From Phycisphaerae bacterium (GTDB taxonomy: Bacteria; Planctomycetota; Phycisphaerae; Tepidisphaerales; Tepidisphaeraceae): DNA of 64,000 bases. Shown piece by piece: positions 29,328 to 38,591 of this stretch (positions within the stretch are counted from its first letter, which is position 1; every line of letters starts with the position of its first letter). The notes below the pieces were generated by a model that did no database searches, was not told the origin of the DNA, and saw only the letters and a program-made list of their open reading frames with translations. The stretch lies in NCBI GenBank assembly GCA_026004655.1, contig BPJO01000013.1, forward strand, positions 40,383-104,382, written 5' to 3'. Position numbers and translations under genes: made by a program.

Positions 29328-30842
29328 ATGAAGCACCGCGTATTGATCGAAACAGAACTGAACGGACCCACGATTTCCAGGCATATTTATGGGCATTTTG
29401 CAGAACATCTCGGTCGGTGTATTTATGACGGATTATGGGTCGGAGAGGATTCACCGATCCCCAACGTACGCGGCTGGCGATCGGATCTGGTCGAAGCATT
29501 AAAACGTCTCCGGATTCCTAATCTTCGTTGGCCGGGAGGGTGTTTTGCCGACACGTATCACTGGAGGGACGGGATCGGTCCCAAGTCAGAACGTCCGGGG
29601 ATCGTCAACGTCTATTGGGGTGGTACGGTCGAAAATAATCACGTCGGAACCCACGAGTTTCTGGACTTGTGTGAACAGATCGGGGCAGAACCCTACATCG
29701 CAGGAAATGTCGGAAGCGGAACGGTCCGGGAAATGGCAGAGTGGTTGGAGTATCTGACCATGCCCGGAGACAGTCCGATGGCGCGTTTGAGACGTCAGAA
29801 TGGTCGCGAAGAACCTTGGAACATCCGTCTGTGGGGGATCGGAAACGAAAACTGGGGTTGTGGAGGTTCCATGAGACCTCAGTATTACGCCGATCTATAC
29901 CGCCAGTTCCAAACGTATTGTCGTAACTTTACTCCGGGAAAGAGCTTATACAAAGTCGCCTGTGGGCTGACCGATGAGTGGAACGACATCCTGATGCGTG
30001 AAGCCCATCGGTTCATGGACGGGTTAAGTATTCATTACTACACCGTACCGGGGGCATGGGCAGCAAAGGGTTCTGCCACGCAGTTTGAAGTCCCGGACTG
30101 GCAATTAACCCTCCAAAAAGGGGCCAACATCGAGCAATTTATTATTCGAACCGACCATATCATGAACCGATATGATCCCCAAAAACGGATCGGAATCGTG
30201 ATGGACGAGTGGGGTACGTGGTTTGATGTCGAGCCAGGAACCAATCCTGGGTTTCTTTACCAACAGAACACGATTCGTGACGCCTTGGTAGCGGGTCTGA
30301 CCCTGAACATTTTGAATAACCATTCTGATCGGGTTCAGGTAGCCAACATCGCTCAGACGGTCAATGTGTTGCAGGCCGTTGCGTTGACCGAAGGATCGAG
30401 AATGTTACGGACCCCGACCTACCATGTGTTCGAGATGTATCAGGTACATCAGGATGCTAAACTCTTACCCACGCATGTTTTAAGTGAAACTTACGTGCCC
30501 GAGCGGGACATGCAGGGTACAAGCGGCGCCAACGGAAGTGTCAATCGGTTATGGCAGATCAAGCAAATCAGCGTCTCGGCTTCGCTGGACTCTTGCGGAA
30601 ACACCCATTTGACCCTATGCAATCTTCATCACGATCAGCCGGCCGAGGTGAGCATTGAGGTGCGCGGTCAAACGGTCAGTCGCGGGAAAGGACGAATCCT
30701 GACCGCCCCTGCTATGAACAGTATGAACACATTTGATAATCCTGACACCGTTGTCCCGCAGGATTTTGAGGTTTCCGGAAGAGATAACGCGATTGTGGCT
30801 GAGCTTCCCGCACGATCGGTGGCGGTATTGCGTCTGTCCTGA
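29328..30842 (+). CDS. Alpha-N-arabinofuranosidase (GH51)
   Basis: [69 protein letters not shown] upstream of ATG 29328. Confidence 0.93.
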   Translation: MKHRVLIETELNGPTISRHIYGHFAEHLGRCIYDGLWVGEDSPIPNVRGWRSDLVEALKRLRIPNLRWPGGCFADTYHWRDGIGPKSERPGIVNVYWGGTVENNHVGTHEFLDLCEQIGAEPYIAGNVGSGTVREMAEWLEYLTMPGDSPMARLRRQNGREEPWNIRLWGIGNENWGCGGSMRPQYYADLYRQFQTYCRNFTPGKSLYKVACGLTDEWNDILMREAHRFMDGLSIHYYTVPGAWAAKGSATQFEVPDWQLTLQKGANIEQFIIRTDHIMNRYDPQKRIGIVMDEWGTWFDVEPGTNPGFLYQQNTIRDALVAGLTLNILNNHSDRVQVANIAQTVNVLQAVALTEGSRMLRTPTYHVFEMYQVHQDAKLLPTHVLSETYVPERDMQGTSGANGSVNRLWQIKQISVSASLDSCGNTHLTLCNLHHDQPAEVSIEVRGQTVSRGKGRILTAPAMNSMNTFDNPDTVVPQDFEVSGRDNAIVAELPARSVAVLRLS

Positions 30843-30861
30843 GATCCAAAACGGAATGGGT

Positions 30862-31149
30862 ATGGTCCATGAATGCCCCGGTTGTCAGAGAGTTGTCCGG
30901 CTTGCGCCGGGAGAAATCGAAAGAATTCTGTCCCAACAACAGACGACTAGTCCCCGAAAACGGGTCTCGACCCAAATCTATGAATCCCGTCTAGAAATCT
31001 GTCAATCTTGTGTCGATCTTCGGTACGGAACCACGTGTCGGTATTGCGGGTGTTTAGTGGCTGTCCGAGCCGCTTTGTCGGATCATGCCTGTCCTGCGCC
31101 AGTCCCTAAATGGAAATCCGTCTCCGATTCGGATCAGACGGTTCCTTGA
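30862..31149 (+). CDS. Small Cys-rich zinc-ribbon-like protein
   Basis: CPGCQ...CQSCVDLRYGTTCRYCGCLVAVRAALSDHACPAP (paired CxxC motifs). Confidence 0.6.
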   Translation: MVHECPGCQRVVRLAPGEIERILSQQQTTSPRKRVSTQIYESRLEICQSCVDLRYGTTCRYCGCLVAVRAALSDHACPAPVPKWKSVSDSDQTVP

Positions 31150-31318
31150 GTTTGTTTGTCTCAAGACCCTGACCTCATATTTGTTTGAATTCGTAAACGG
31201 GAAAGGTCTTTCACTGGCGATTGAAAATGACCTCGACGAAATGTTGCCCCGTGTGTGCAAGACGCATTTTGTTCCCGGCAGGCGTGGCATATGCGGGTTC
31301 GTCAGCTACAATGAGGGT

Positions 31319-31338
31319 ATGATCCGACAACGGATCAT
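31319..31338 (+). promoter_or_regulatory. Perfect 8-bp stem-loop just upstream of nuoD
   Basis: ATGATCCG ACAA CGGATCAT; a TACAAT hexamer at 31307-31312 lies 6 nt before the stem. Confidence 0.5.
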
Positions 31339-31356
31339 TTTGAGGTGAATTGTTTT

Positions 31357-32628
31357 ATGCCATTTACGCTTACCGAGGCTTCTGCAGACCCTCTGCTGAC
31401 AGAGAATCTGCCCGATCAGGGAAACCGCTGGACCCTCAATTTCGGACCTCAACACCCAGCCACGCACACGACACTAAGGCTAGTGCTCGAGCTCGATGGT
31501 GAACGCATCATTCGGTGTACCCCTCATATCGGGTATCTACATTCCGGTTTTGAAAAGCTCGGCGAACACCTGAATTACAACCAGTACGTCACGATCGTTG
31601 ATCGGATGGATTATTCTGCTCCGATTTACAACGAACTGGCTTGGCACGGTGCGGTTGAGAAACTGATGGGGATCGAGCTGACACCCCGTTGCAAGGTCCT
31701 GAGAACCATTGCAGGAGAACTCGGACGAATCCAGTCCCACCTGCTTTGTGTCAGTGCTGCGGGACTGGATCTGGGAGCCTTTACCGCATTTCTGTACGCA
31801 TTCAACGAAAAAGAAGCGATTTACGACATCGTCGAATACATGTCGGGACAACGGTTTCATACGTCCTGGACCCGCGTCGGAGGACTGAATCAAGACCTTC
31901 CTGATGAAGCCGTTTTCAAAAAAATGGTCCGCAAGTTCGTGAATGACGACCTGCCCAGGGCGCTGGAAGATGTTGAAAAGCTCCTGAATAAAAACCGAAT
32001 TTTCGTGGACCGGACCAAGGGAATCGGTCAGATCAGTGAGAAGGAGGCGATCGCTTGGTCACTTTCCGGACCGGTCGCCAGAGCCAGCGGTGTGAAACGA
32101 GATATCCGAAAGGACGAGCCTTACCTGTGTTTTGCCGACAACTGGGACGGTCAAGGTGCCCCGGCTGTCGATTTTCAGGTCCCGATCATGACAACCGGCG
32201 ATGTCTATGCCCGGTATCTGGTCCGGATGGAAGAAATGAAACAATCGGCCCACATCATCCGACAACTCATCGACCACATTCCCCCAGGCCCGGTGAATGT
32301 CAGCCCGGAAGGCAAGGAGGTATTGCCTCCCAAAGATCAGGTCTATTCCAGCATCGAAGGATTGATCCAACACTTTGAGCTGATCATGACCAATCGTGGT
32401 TTCGAAGCCCCTCGAGGTGAGGTCTATGGGTGCATCGAATCCGCCAACGGCGAACTAGGCTATTACATCGTCTCAAGCGGGGATAACAAACCCTGGCGGG
32501 TTCGAACCCGTCCGGGAAGCTTCATTAACTACCAGGTTTTCCCAAAGTTGATCGAAGGACATCAAATTTCAGACGTTCCTGCCGTTTTGGGAAGTTTGAA
32601 CATTATTGCCGCGGAACTCGATCGGTAA
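31357..32628 (+). CDS. nuoD: NADH-quinone oxidoreductase subunit D
   Basis: NFGPQHPATHTTLRLVLELDGE; HIGYLHSGFEKLGEH; PRGEVYGCIESANGELGYYIVSSGDNKPWRVRTRPGSF. Confidence 0.96.
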   Translation: MPFTLTEASADPLLTENLPDQGNRWTLNFGPQHPATHTTLRLVLELDGERIIRCTPHIGYLHSGFEKLGEHLNYNQYVTIVDRMDYSAPIYNELAWHGAVEKLMGIELTPRCKVLRTIAGELGRIQSHLLCVSAAGLDLGAFTAFLYAFNEKEAIYDIVEYMSGQRFHTSWTRVGGLNQDLPDEAVFKKMVRKFVNDDLPRALEDVEKLLNKNRIFVDRTKGIGQISEKEAIAWSLSGPVARASGVKRDIRKDEPYLCFADNWDGQGAPAVDFQVPIMTTGDVYARYLVRMEEMKQSAHIIRQLIDHIPPGPVNVSPEGKEVLPPKDQVYSSIEGLIQHFELIMTNRGFEAPRGEVYGCIESANGELGYYIVSSGDNKPWRVRTRPGSFINYQVFPKLIEGHQISDVPAVLGSLNIIAAELDR

Positions 32629-32671
32629 CAAAGGAACAACGGGTCGGTTTTCCGCAGTAAAGCGAGGTCAC

Positions 32672-33259
32672 ATGGCTTGGATATCTGAAGATCGTCGTCA
32701 GGCACTGGTTCGGGACGGCAAACCGCTCTTGACCGATGACATGAAAAAAACGCTCGAGGAAAAGTATTTTCCCCGATACCCCACCAAACGAGCAGTGCTT
32801 TTGCCCGCGTTGCATCTGGTGCAGCACGAATACAACTGGATCCCCCCGCAGGCGATCGAGGAAATCGCCCAGTTTCTCGAAATCGCCCCTGCCGAAGCCC
32901 TGGATACTGCTTCTTTTTATGAAGAATACTGGTTGAAACCCAAAGGCAAGTATCTGCTACAAGTTTGTCGGTCCCTGACGTGTGAAATCTGCGGTAGTGA
33001 AAAGCTTCGTGAACACCTTCAAAGCCGGCTGAACATCGATGTCGGTGAAACCACCCCCGATAAACGATTCACTCTCGTCGAACTCGAGTGCCTCGGCGCC
33101 TGTGGATCGGCACCGGTCATGCTGGTCAATGAAGTGTTGTACGAAAACATTGCTTCGACCGACCAGCTGGATCAGATCCTCGACCGGCTTCCGGATGACC
33201 CTCATGATTTCAAAGACCCCAACATTACGTGGGAACAAGACGGCTCTCATTCAGGATAA
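32672..33259 (+). CDS. nuoE: NADH-quinone oxidoreductase subunit E
   Basis: ALLPALHLVQHEYNWIPPQAIEEIA; SFYEEYW; CRSLTCEICGSE; LECLGACGSAPVMLVNE. Confidence 0.95.
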   Translation: MAWISEDRRQALVRDGKPLLTDDMKKTLEEKYFPRYPTKRAVLLPALHLVQHEYNWIPPQAIEEIAQFLEIAPAEALDTASFYEEYWLKPKGKYLLQVCRSLTCEICGSEKLREHLQSRLNIDVGETTPDKRFTLVELECLGACGSAPVMLVNEVLYENIASTDQLDQILDRLPDDPHDFKDPNITWEQDGSHSG

Positions 33260-33288
33260 GGGCCTTGTAATGTCGAGCATCAAATATC

Positions 33289-33486
33289 TTATGTTCTGAT
33301 CCACCAGATGAATGCCCCGATCAGTCCACCGGTCGCCGATAAGATCAACATGACCCGGAGGATCCGATTCCATGGCCACCCTCTTCGGGAACGTCGTCGT
33401 AGGTCGCGATAAATGTGTCGATCCGGGCGATAGGCTCGTCGGCTGGCCATCGGGCGGGATTTCCATCCAGAACCACGCAGCACCAT
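33289..33486 (-). CDS. Small Arg-rich single-TM protein
   Basis: 65 aa; MVLRGSGWKS...RRRSRRGWPWNRILRVMLILSATGGLIGAFIWWIRT; starts 7 nt after the gatB stop, SD-like GGGGTGAG. Confidence 0.45.
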   Translation of the reverse strand: MVLRGSGWKSRPMASRRAYRPDRHIYRDLRRRSRRGWPWNRILRVMLILSATGGLIGAFIWWIRT

Positions 33487-33493
33487 CGACGTC

Positions 33494-35005
33494 TCACCCC
33501 AGCTTCTGTTTCAACCGTTCCTGGACCAGTTTGGCGTTCATTCCTTTGGCGCTTTTCATCACCATTCCGACCAAAGCCCCCAGCGCCGTCTGTTTCCCGG
33601 AACGATAATCCTGGAGGGGTTTGGGATTGGAGGCCAAGACCGCCTCGATAGCAGCATCAATAGCGGTAGTATCGGTCGTCTGGATCAATCCCAGTTTCTG
33701 GGCGGTCTGAACAATCTGTTCAGGTGTTGCGAGCCCCGCCGCTTCGTTCAGAATCGTATCGAGAATCTTTCGGGTCACTTCTTTTGAAGCAGCAAGCTGT
33801 CCGGACTCGATCAACTGACCGATACGGGCAAGATGATCGGGGGTAACTCCCAGTTCTGTCACCTTTCGGACGCGTTCATTGCTCATTTCCCGCAAGGCTT
33901 CCATCAAGGTGCTGGCCCGTTTGGCGGGAACCCCCGCTGAAACGATCTGTTCGAAAAAATCACCGGTGGACTTGTCCGATGCCAAAGCGGCAGCGTCCGT
34001 GGGGCTTAAACCCAAGGCCCGGATATATCTCTCGCGACGCGCGCTCGGTAATTCCCCGACCTGATTTTTCAGCTCGGTCAGCCATTCTTCAGTGACTTCG
34101 ACCGGCATGAGGTCCGGGTCCGGGAAATACCGGTAATCGTGAGCTTCTTCCTTGTCCCGTTGATGGAACGTCTCCTGTTTCAACTCGTCCCAACCATACG
34201 TCGATTTGCGACCCAATGAACCGGTCTCCTCCCACTCACGGATCTGTCGTCGCACCTCATAATCCGTGGCTTTTTCGAGCACGGAGAAGCTGTTCAGATT
34301 TTTGATTTCGGTGATGGCGGTTTTGTGAACCTGTCCGTTCTGATCGGTAATATGCACGTTGATATTAGGCTCAAACCGCATGTGACCGAGCTGCATTTGT
34401 CCCTCAGAAACGCCTAGGTATTGTACCAGTCGTTGAAGTTCCTGGGCAAAAGCCGATACCGAAGCCGGGGAATCAAAATCCGGTTCGGTCACGATTTCCA
34501 AAAGAGGCGTTCCTGCCCGGTTCAGATCGACGATCGATCCCTCGATCGGATAGCCCCCAGGGGCTTCATGGAGGAGTTTACCGGCATCTTCCTCCAGATG
34601 CGCCCGACGAATCCTGACTTTTTTGATGCCTTTCTCCGTTATCAGCTCAAAAATCCCGTCATAGCACAACGGAAGGTCGTACTGACTGATCTGATAATTT
34701 TTAGGTAAGTCGGGATAGTAGTAAGACTTACGATCCCATTTGGTGAACCGGGCGATTTTGCATCCCAATGCCAAACCCGTTTTGATGGCGTACTCCACCG
34801 CCCTTTTATTCATCACGGGTAAAACCCCCGGTAACCCCAGCACCTGCTCGTCCACTGCCGTGTTCGGTTCGGGGGGAGTATCCCCCGCCTTCAAAGCCCC
34901 TGAAGCGTTGACCACTCCGGTGAACATTTTGGTCCGGGTGGACAATTGTACGTGGATCTCAAGTCCTACCAAAACACGGTATGAAACACATTTTCTTTCT
35001 GACAT
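33494..35005 (-). CDS. gatB: Aspartyl/glutamyl-tRNA(Asn/Gln) amidotransferase subunit B
   Basis: VGLEIHVQLSTRTKMF; KSYYYPDLPKNYQISQYDLPL; HLEEDAGKLLH; DLNRAGTPLLEIVTEPD; DYRYFPDPDLMP. Confidence 0.97.
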   Translation of the reverse strand: MSERKCVSYRVLVGLEIHVQLSTRTKMFTGVVNASGALKAGDTPPEPNTAVDEQVLGLPGVLPVMNKRAVEYAIKTGLALGCKIARFTKWDRKSYYYPDLPKNYQISQYDLPLCYDGIFELITEKGIKKVRIRRAHLEEDAGKLLHEAPGGYPIEGSIVDLNRAGTPLLEIVTEPDFDSPASVSAFAQELQRLVQYLGVSEGQMQLGHMRFEPNINVHITDQNGQVHKTAITEIKNLNSFSVLEKATDYEVRRQIREWEETGSLGRKSTYGWDELKQETFHQRDKEEAHDYRYFPDPDLMPVEVTEEWLTELKNQVGELPSARRERYIRALGLSPTDAAALASDKSTGDFFEQIVSAGVPAKRASTLMEALREMSNERVRKVTELGVTPDHLARIGQLIESGQLAASKEVTRKILDTILNEAAGLATPEQIVQTAQKLGLIQTTDTTAIDAAIEAVLASNPKPLQDYRSGKQTALGALVGMVMKSAKGMNAKLVQERLKQKLG

Positions 35006-35014
35006 AAGACAAAG

Positions 35015-35020
35015 AGTATA
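35015..35020 (-). promoter_or_regulatory. -10-like hexamer TATACT, 9 nt before gatB start
   Basis: TATACT CTTTGTCTT ATG on the minus strand; no Shine-Dalgarno. Confidence 0.45.
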
Positions 35021-35040
35021 TGGAAAGCAATGGACTTGCG

Positions 35041-35046
35041 TAAGAT
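35041..35046 (+). promoter_or_regulatory. -10-like hexamer TAAGAT, 6 nt before ATG 35053
   Basis: TAAGAT GAGAAT ATG. Confidence 0.35.
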
Positions 35047-35052
35047 GAGAAT

Positions 35053-35379
35053 ATGTCTCTTTTAGGTCAATCCGTGCAACGTTTTGATGTTTTTTTCCTG
35101 ATCCTGGTCGTTTTTCTGATCATCGGTCTGTTGATTGCTGCGGTGGGACTGATCCGACGAAAACTACTCGGATCGGGACAAGATGCTACCAACGATCCGA
35201 TGGCGGGGTTTTCCTTGTCTTCCCTTAGACAATTAGTCAAGGAAGGCAAAATGACGCCTCAGGAGTTTGAAGCCACCAAAGCTCAGATTGTCGCTAATGC
35301 ACAACGGGCTTCTGAGCGAAAAAAACCGGTCGATGGTCCGGCGCCGGATACCAAAATCCACCCCGATGATACAATATAA
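35053..35379 (+). CDS. Small membrane protein with SHOCT-like C-terminal motif
   Basis: One TM (FFLILVVFLIIGLLIAAVGLI); LRQLVKEGKMTPQEFEATKAQIVA. Confidence 0.65.
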   Translation: MSLLGQSVQRFDVFFLILVVFLIIGLLIAAVGLIRRKLLGSGQDATNDPMAGFSLSSLRQLVKEGKMTPQEFEATKAQIVANAQRASERKKPVDGPAPDTKIHPDDTI

Positions 35380-35398
35380 GATCCTGTAAAATAAAAAA

Positions 35399-35971
35399 TT
35401 ATCGCCGTTTTATCCCTCGGACTGCTTCAGCCCGTCGGGGGTCCTCCGGCCAACTGTGCTTGGGGTATTGGGCCCGCAATTCTTTCCGAACCTGTGGGTA
35501 AGTGTTGCTCCAGAAACTTTCCAGATCCTGCGTCACCTGCACCGGACGGAAATTGGGTCCCAACAGGTGCAATAACACGTTGACCCGTCCACTGGCTAGA
35601 CAGGGGGTTTTTTCTAAACCGAATAATTCCTGCATCCGCACGGCCAGGACGGGGGGGTGGGAAGGATCCGGAAAATACTGCAGTTTGATCCGCGATCCAC
35701 TCGGTACACACAGCGTTTCGGGCGCTTCCTGTTCCAGAATCCGGTCTAACGGGTACACCAACCGTGACCGTAGTACCTCGACCAATCTTTCGACAACCGA
35801 CCGTTTAGAAACCTGACCCCATGCGGCTTCCTGCAATAATTCCCGAACCATCGGCTTATTCAGTGTGGGAAAACCCTGATTCGGAAGATGATAAGCCAAA
35901 AAACGAATCCGGTTCGTCAACCCATTCAACGCAGGATGTGATTGAAGGACCTGATCCCATGTTTCGGACAA
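35399..35971 (-). CDS. HrpB C-terminal segment (second reading frame of the split hrpB)
   Basis: Continuation of the helicase in the +1 frame; open in frame upstream through EVDPQEAETFLVEELSETWDQV. Confidence 0.8.
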   Translation of the reverse strand: MSETWDQVLQSHPALNGLTNRIRFLAYHLPNQGFPTLNKPMVRELLQEAAWGQVSKRSVVERLVEVLRSRLVYPLDRILEQEAPETLCVPSGSRIKLQYFPDPSHPPVLAVRMQELFGLEKTPCLASGRVNVLLHLLGPNFRPVQVTQDLESFWSNTYPQVRKELRAQYPKHSWPEDPRRAEAVRGIKRR

Positions 35972-36011
35972 TTCCTCGACCAGAAATGTCTCCGCTTCTT
36001 GCGGATCGACC

Positions 36012-37946
36012 TCAGGGGCTGTGGTTTTCTCGAATCACCAAGTCCTGATATTTCACTCTTACCTGACTGACCACCCGGTCCCGGTCGGCATCGTATTGCA
36101 ATTCTCGCTGTTGAACGATCGACTGCGGGAACAGTTCCTGCAACCATTCCGGTTCGATCCGAGACGCGATACGAACCCAGGCTTCGCGGTTTCGACTCCG
36201 GTCATCCTGACGGGCATCGACTGCGACAAAAAAATCCCCCTGCAACACCGAACAATCCGGCGACAGTCGGACACCCGATCCCCCGACCATGGTACCGGTC
36301 CGAGGATCAGATCTTCGACGACATACCCGATCCGGGTATGCCAGAAGGACCAATTTTTGAACAGACAAGGATGATCCGTGGTCCTTCGTGTCGGTCGATT
36401 CGGGACCGAACAGACGAATGAGTTGATCGCGGACACGAATTACTTGTCGAAGGGCAGAAATATCCACAGCACGGCGTGTCGAATCACTGGTTCGGTCGTT
36501 TTTTTCCCATTCTTCGATCCAATCCAACCGCCAACCCACATCACTGTCACTCAATAAACGCGTCGAATCGGGGGCTGGTCCTTCACGGTCCGTACGACAC
36601 ACGAAATCCTTTTCAGAAATAATCGCTGCTACCGAACAAGCCATCCGATTCCCGCGGGCCTCGGTCAGGAGTCGTCCGAGACGCGGGTGCAAAGGCAGGG
36701 TTCGGATCCGTCGACCGGTGTCGGTCAATCGTCCTGTTTCGTCCAATGCCCCCAGCATTCTCAATAACCGTTCGGCATAATCCAAAGAGCCTTGCGACGG
36801 GGGTTCATACCAAGCAAACGATCGTGAATCGGTCTGCCCCCATGCGTGCAGGTCCAGAACCGTCGATGAAAGATCAACCCGTTGAACTTCCGGAATATTC
36901 AATGCTTCCAGACGTTGGTGTTCCGATTCGTTCCAAAGACGGACGCAGACCCCGGGAGCGGTCCTTCCTGCCCGACCGGCCCGTTGTCGGGCACTGGCTT
37001 GACTGACGCGTTGTAGACGGAGTGTGTCTAAGCCCCGTTCGGGATCAAACCAGTTTTGGCGTACCCAACCTGAGTCAATCACCCGCCGGACCCCTTCGAT
37101 GGTCAGAGATGTTTCGGCGAGATTGGTCGAAAGAATGATCCGGGGTCTGTCCGATTTTTCGACGGCCTTTTGCTGCTTGTCAAAAGCAAGCGACCCGTAC
37201 AACGCAAAGACCGACAGATCCGGCGACTGTCGGATCAATGCGTTCTGGACCTGCTGGATCTCTGCAACACCGGGCAGAAAAACCAGGGTGTGCCCATCGA
37301 CGGGTTCATCATGCACCAGGTCAGAAATGCCCTCTGCCATGTCAGGGTAACGAATCGGACAATAACGAATGTCCACCGGATACATTTGACCCGGAACACG
37401 CAAAATCGGCGCATCAAACAAGAATTGCGACACCGGCTCTGTATCCAGCGTGGCAGACATCACGACAATCAGAAGGTCTTCACGTAGGCTTTGCTTGATT
37501 TCACGTAACAGCGCAATAGCCAAGTCGGAATGGATTGATCGTTCATGAAACTCATCCAGAATCACACAACCCACACGGTCCAACGAAGGATCGTCGATCA
37601 TATGTCGATTGAGAATCGCTTCAGTGAGAATACGTAAACGGGTTTGCGGACCGAATCGGCTTTCAAAACGGACCTGATAACCTACTTCGTTCCCGACCGA
37701 CCAACCATTTTCATCCGCGATCCGTTCAGCAGCGGTCCGGGCGGCTAGACGACGGGGTTGAAGCATCCAAATATCCGGATGAACGGATGACAACAACCCG
37801 CTTTTCAGAATCGCCGGGGGGACACGCGTGGTCTTTCCTGCTCCCGGTTCTGCTACCAGCACCAGCGCACGATGTTTCCCCAGATCCTGAAGAATCCGCG
37901 GCAAGTACGGATCAATCGGTAAATCATTCTGAACCACGCGGGGCAA
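36012..37946 (-). CDS. hrpB: ATP-dependent helicase HrpB (main part; terminates early at CCC-TGA)
   Basis: VLVAEPGAGKTTRVPPAIL; LQPRRLAARTAAERIA; ILDEFHERSIHSDLAIAL; VMSATLDTEPV; LSTNLAETSLTIEGVRRVIDSG; QRAGRAGRTAPG. Confidence 0.93.
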   Translation of the reverse strand: MPRVVQNDLPIDPYLPRILQDLGKHRALVLVAEPGAGKTTRVPPAILKSGLLSSVHPDIWMLQPRRLAARTAAERIADENGWSVGNEVGYQVRFESRFGPQTRLRILTEAILNRHMIDDPSLDRVGCVILDEFHERSIHSDLAIALLREIKQSLREDLLIVVMSATLDTEPVSQFLFDAPILRVPGQMYPVDIRYCPIRYPDMAEGISDLVHDEPVDGHTLVFLPGVAEIQQVQNALIRQSPDLSVFALYGSLAFDKQQKAVEKSDRPRIILSTNLAETSLTIEGVRRVIDSGWVRQNWFDPERGLDTLRLQRVSQASARQRAGRAGRTAPGVCVRLWNESEHQRLEALNIPEVQRVDLSSTVLDLHAWGQTDSRSFAWYEPPSQGSLDYAERLLRMLGALDETGRLTDTGRRIRTLPLHPRLGRLLTEARGNRMACSVAAIISEKDFVCRTDREGPAPDSTRLLSDSDVGWRLDWIEEWEKNDRTSDSTRRAVDISALRQVIRVRDQLIRLFGPESTDTKDHGSSLSVQKLVLLAYPDRVCRRRSDPRTGTMVGGSGVRLSPDCSVLQGDFFVAVDARQDDRSRNREAWVRIASRIEPEWLQELFPQSIVQQRELQYDADRDRVVSQVRVKYQDLVIRENHSP

Positions 37947-38009
37947 GATAGCCCAATTTTTCTTTCAAACCAATCGGAACAGTCTGGTGTGTCTGATCCG
38001 TTTAGCGGA

Positions 38010-38015
38010 TAAAAT
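38010..38015 (+). promoter_or_regulatory. -10-like hexamer TAAAAT, 8 nt before ATG 38024
   Basis: TAAAAT CCAACGAT ATG; no Shine-Dalgarno. Confidence 0.45.
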
Positions 38016-38023
38016 CCAACGAT

Positions 38024-38587
38024 ATGAAGATTTACACACGAACCGGCGATGACGGGACCACCGGACTGATCGGGGGAGATCGGGTCCGTAAAAGTGATCC
38101 TCGGCTGGAATGTTACGGTACAGTTGATGAACTCAATGCTTCGATCGGACTGGTACAAGTGATTGCCCCGACGTGGCTTGTCGAGTGGTTAACCCCGATC
38201 CAGAATGAGTTGTTTGTCATTGGTTCATTTTTGGCAGCCCCGGAAAATGATCCAACAGCCCAGAAATACCTGCCTGCGCTGGACGAAAATATGATCGGGC
38301 GACTGGAAATGCAGATCGACCAGGTTGAAACAGAGTTACCCCGATTGAAGTATTTTGTTTTACCCGGGGGAACGGAATTGTCAGCCCGGTTGCACTTGGC
38401 CAGGACGGTATGTCGTCGGGCAGAACGATTGGTCGTTGCTTTTTCGATGGACCGACCTATCAACCCCGTCATTCTGACCTATCTGAACCGTCTGAGTGAC
38501 TGGCTTTTTGTGATGTCGAGGCTGTCCAACCATCGCAGCGGGGTTCCCGACGTACCTTGGATCCCCCAACGGAGTGGGCAAGGTTAG
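38024..38587 (+). CDS. Cob(I)alamin adenosyltransferase, PduO type
   Basis: MKIYTRTGDDGTTGLIGGDRVRKSDPRLECYGTVDELNASIGL; LPGGTELSARLHLARTVCRRAERLVV. Confidence 0.95.
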   Translation: MKIYTRTGDDGTTGLIGGDRVRKSDPRLECYGTVDELNASIGLVQVIAPTWLVEWLTPIQNELFVIGSFLAAPENDPTAQKYLPALDENMIGRLEMQIDQVETELPRLKYFVLPGGTELSARLHLARTVCRRAERLVVAFSMDRPINPVILTYLNRLSDWLFVMSRLSNHRSGVPDVPWIPQRSGQG

Positions 38588-38591
38588 AACT

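Noticed and set aside
36012-37946. hrpB break interpreted as decay of a pseudogene
   Set aside because: Both segments keep family motifs and a single +1 at CCCC restores continuity; no other stops or frame breaks were seen, so it is reported as candidate recoding or sequence error instead.
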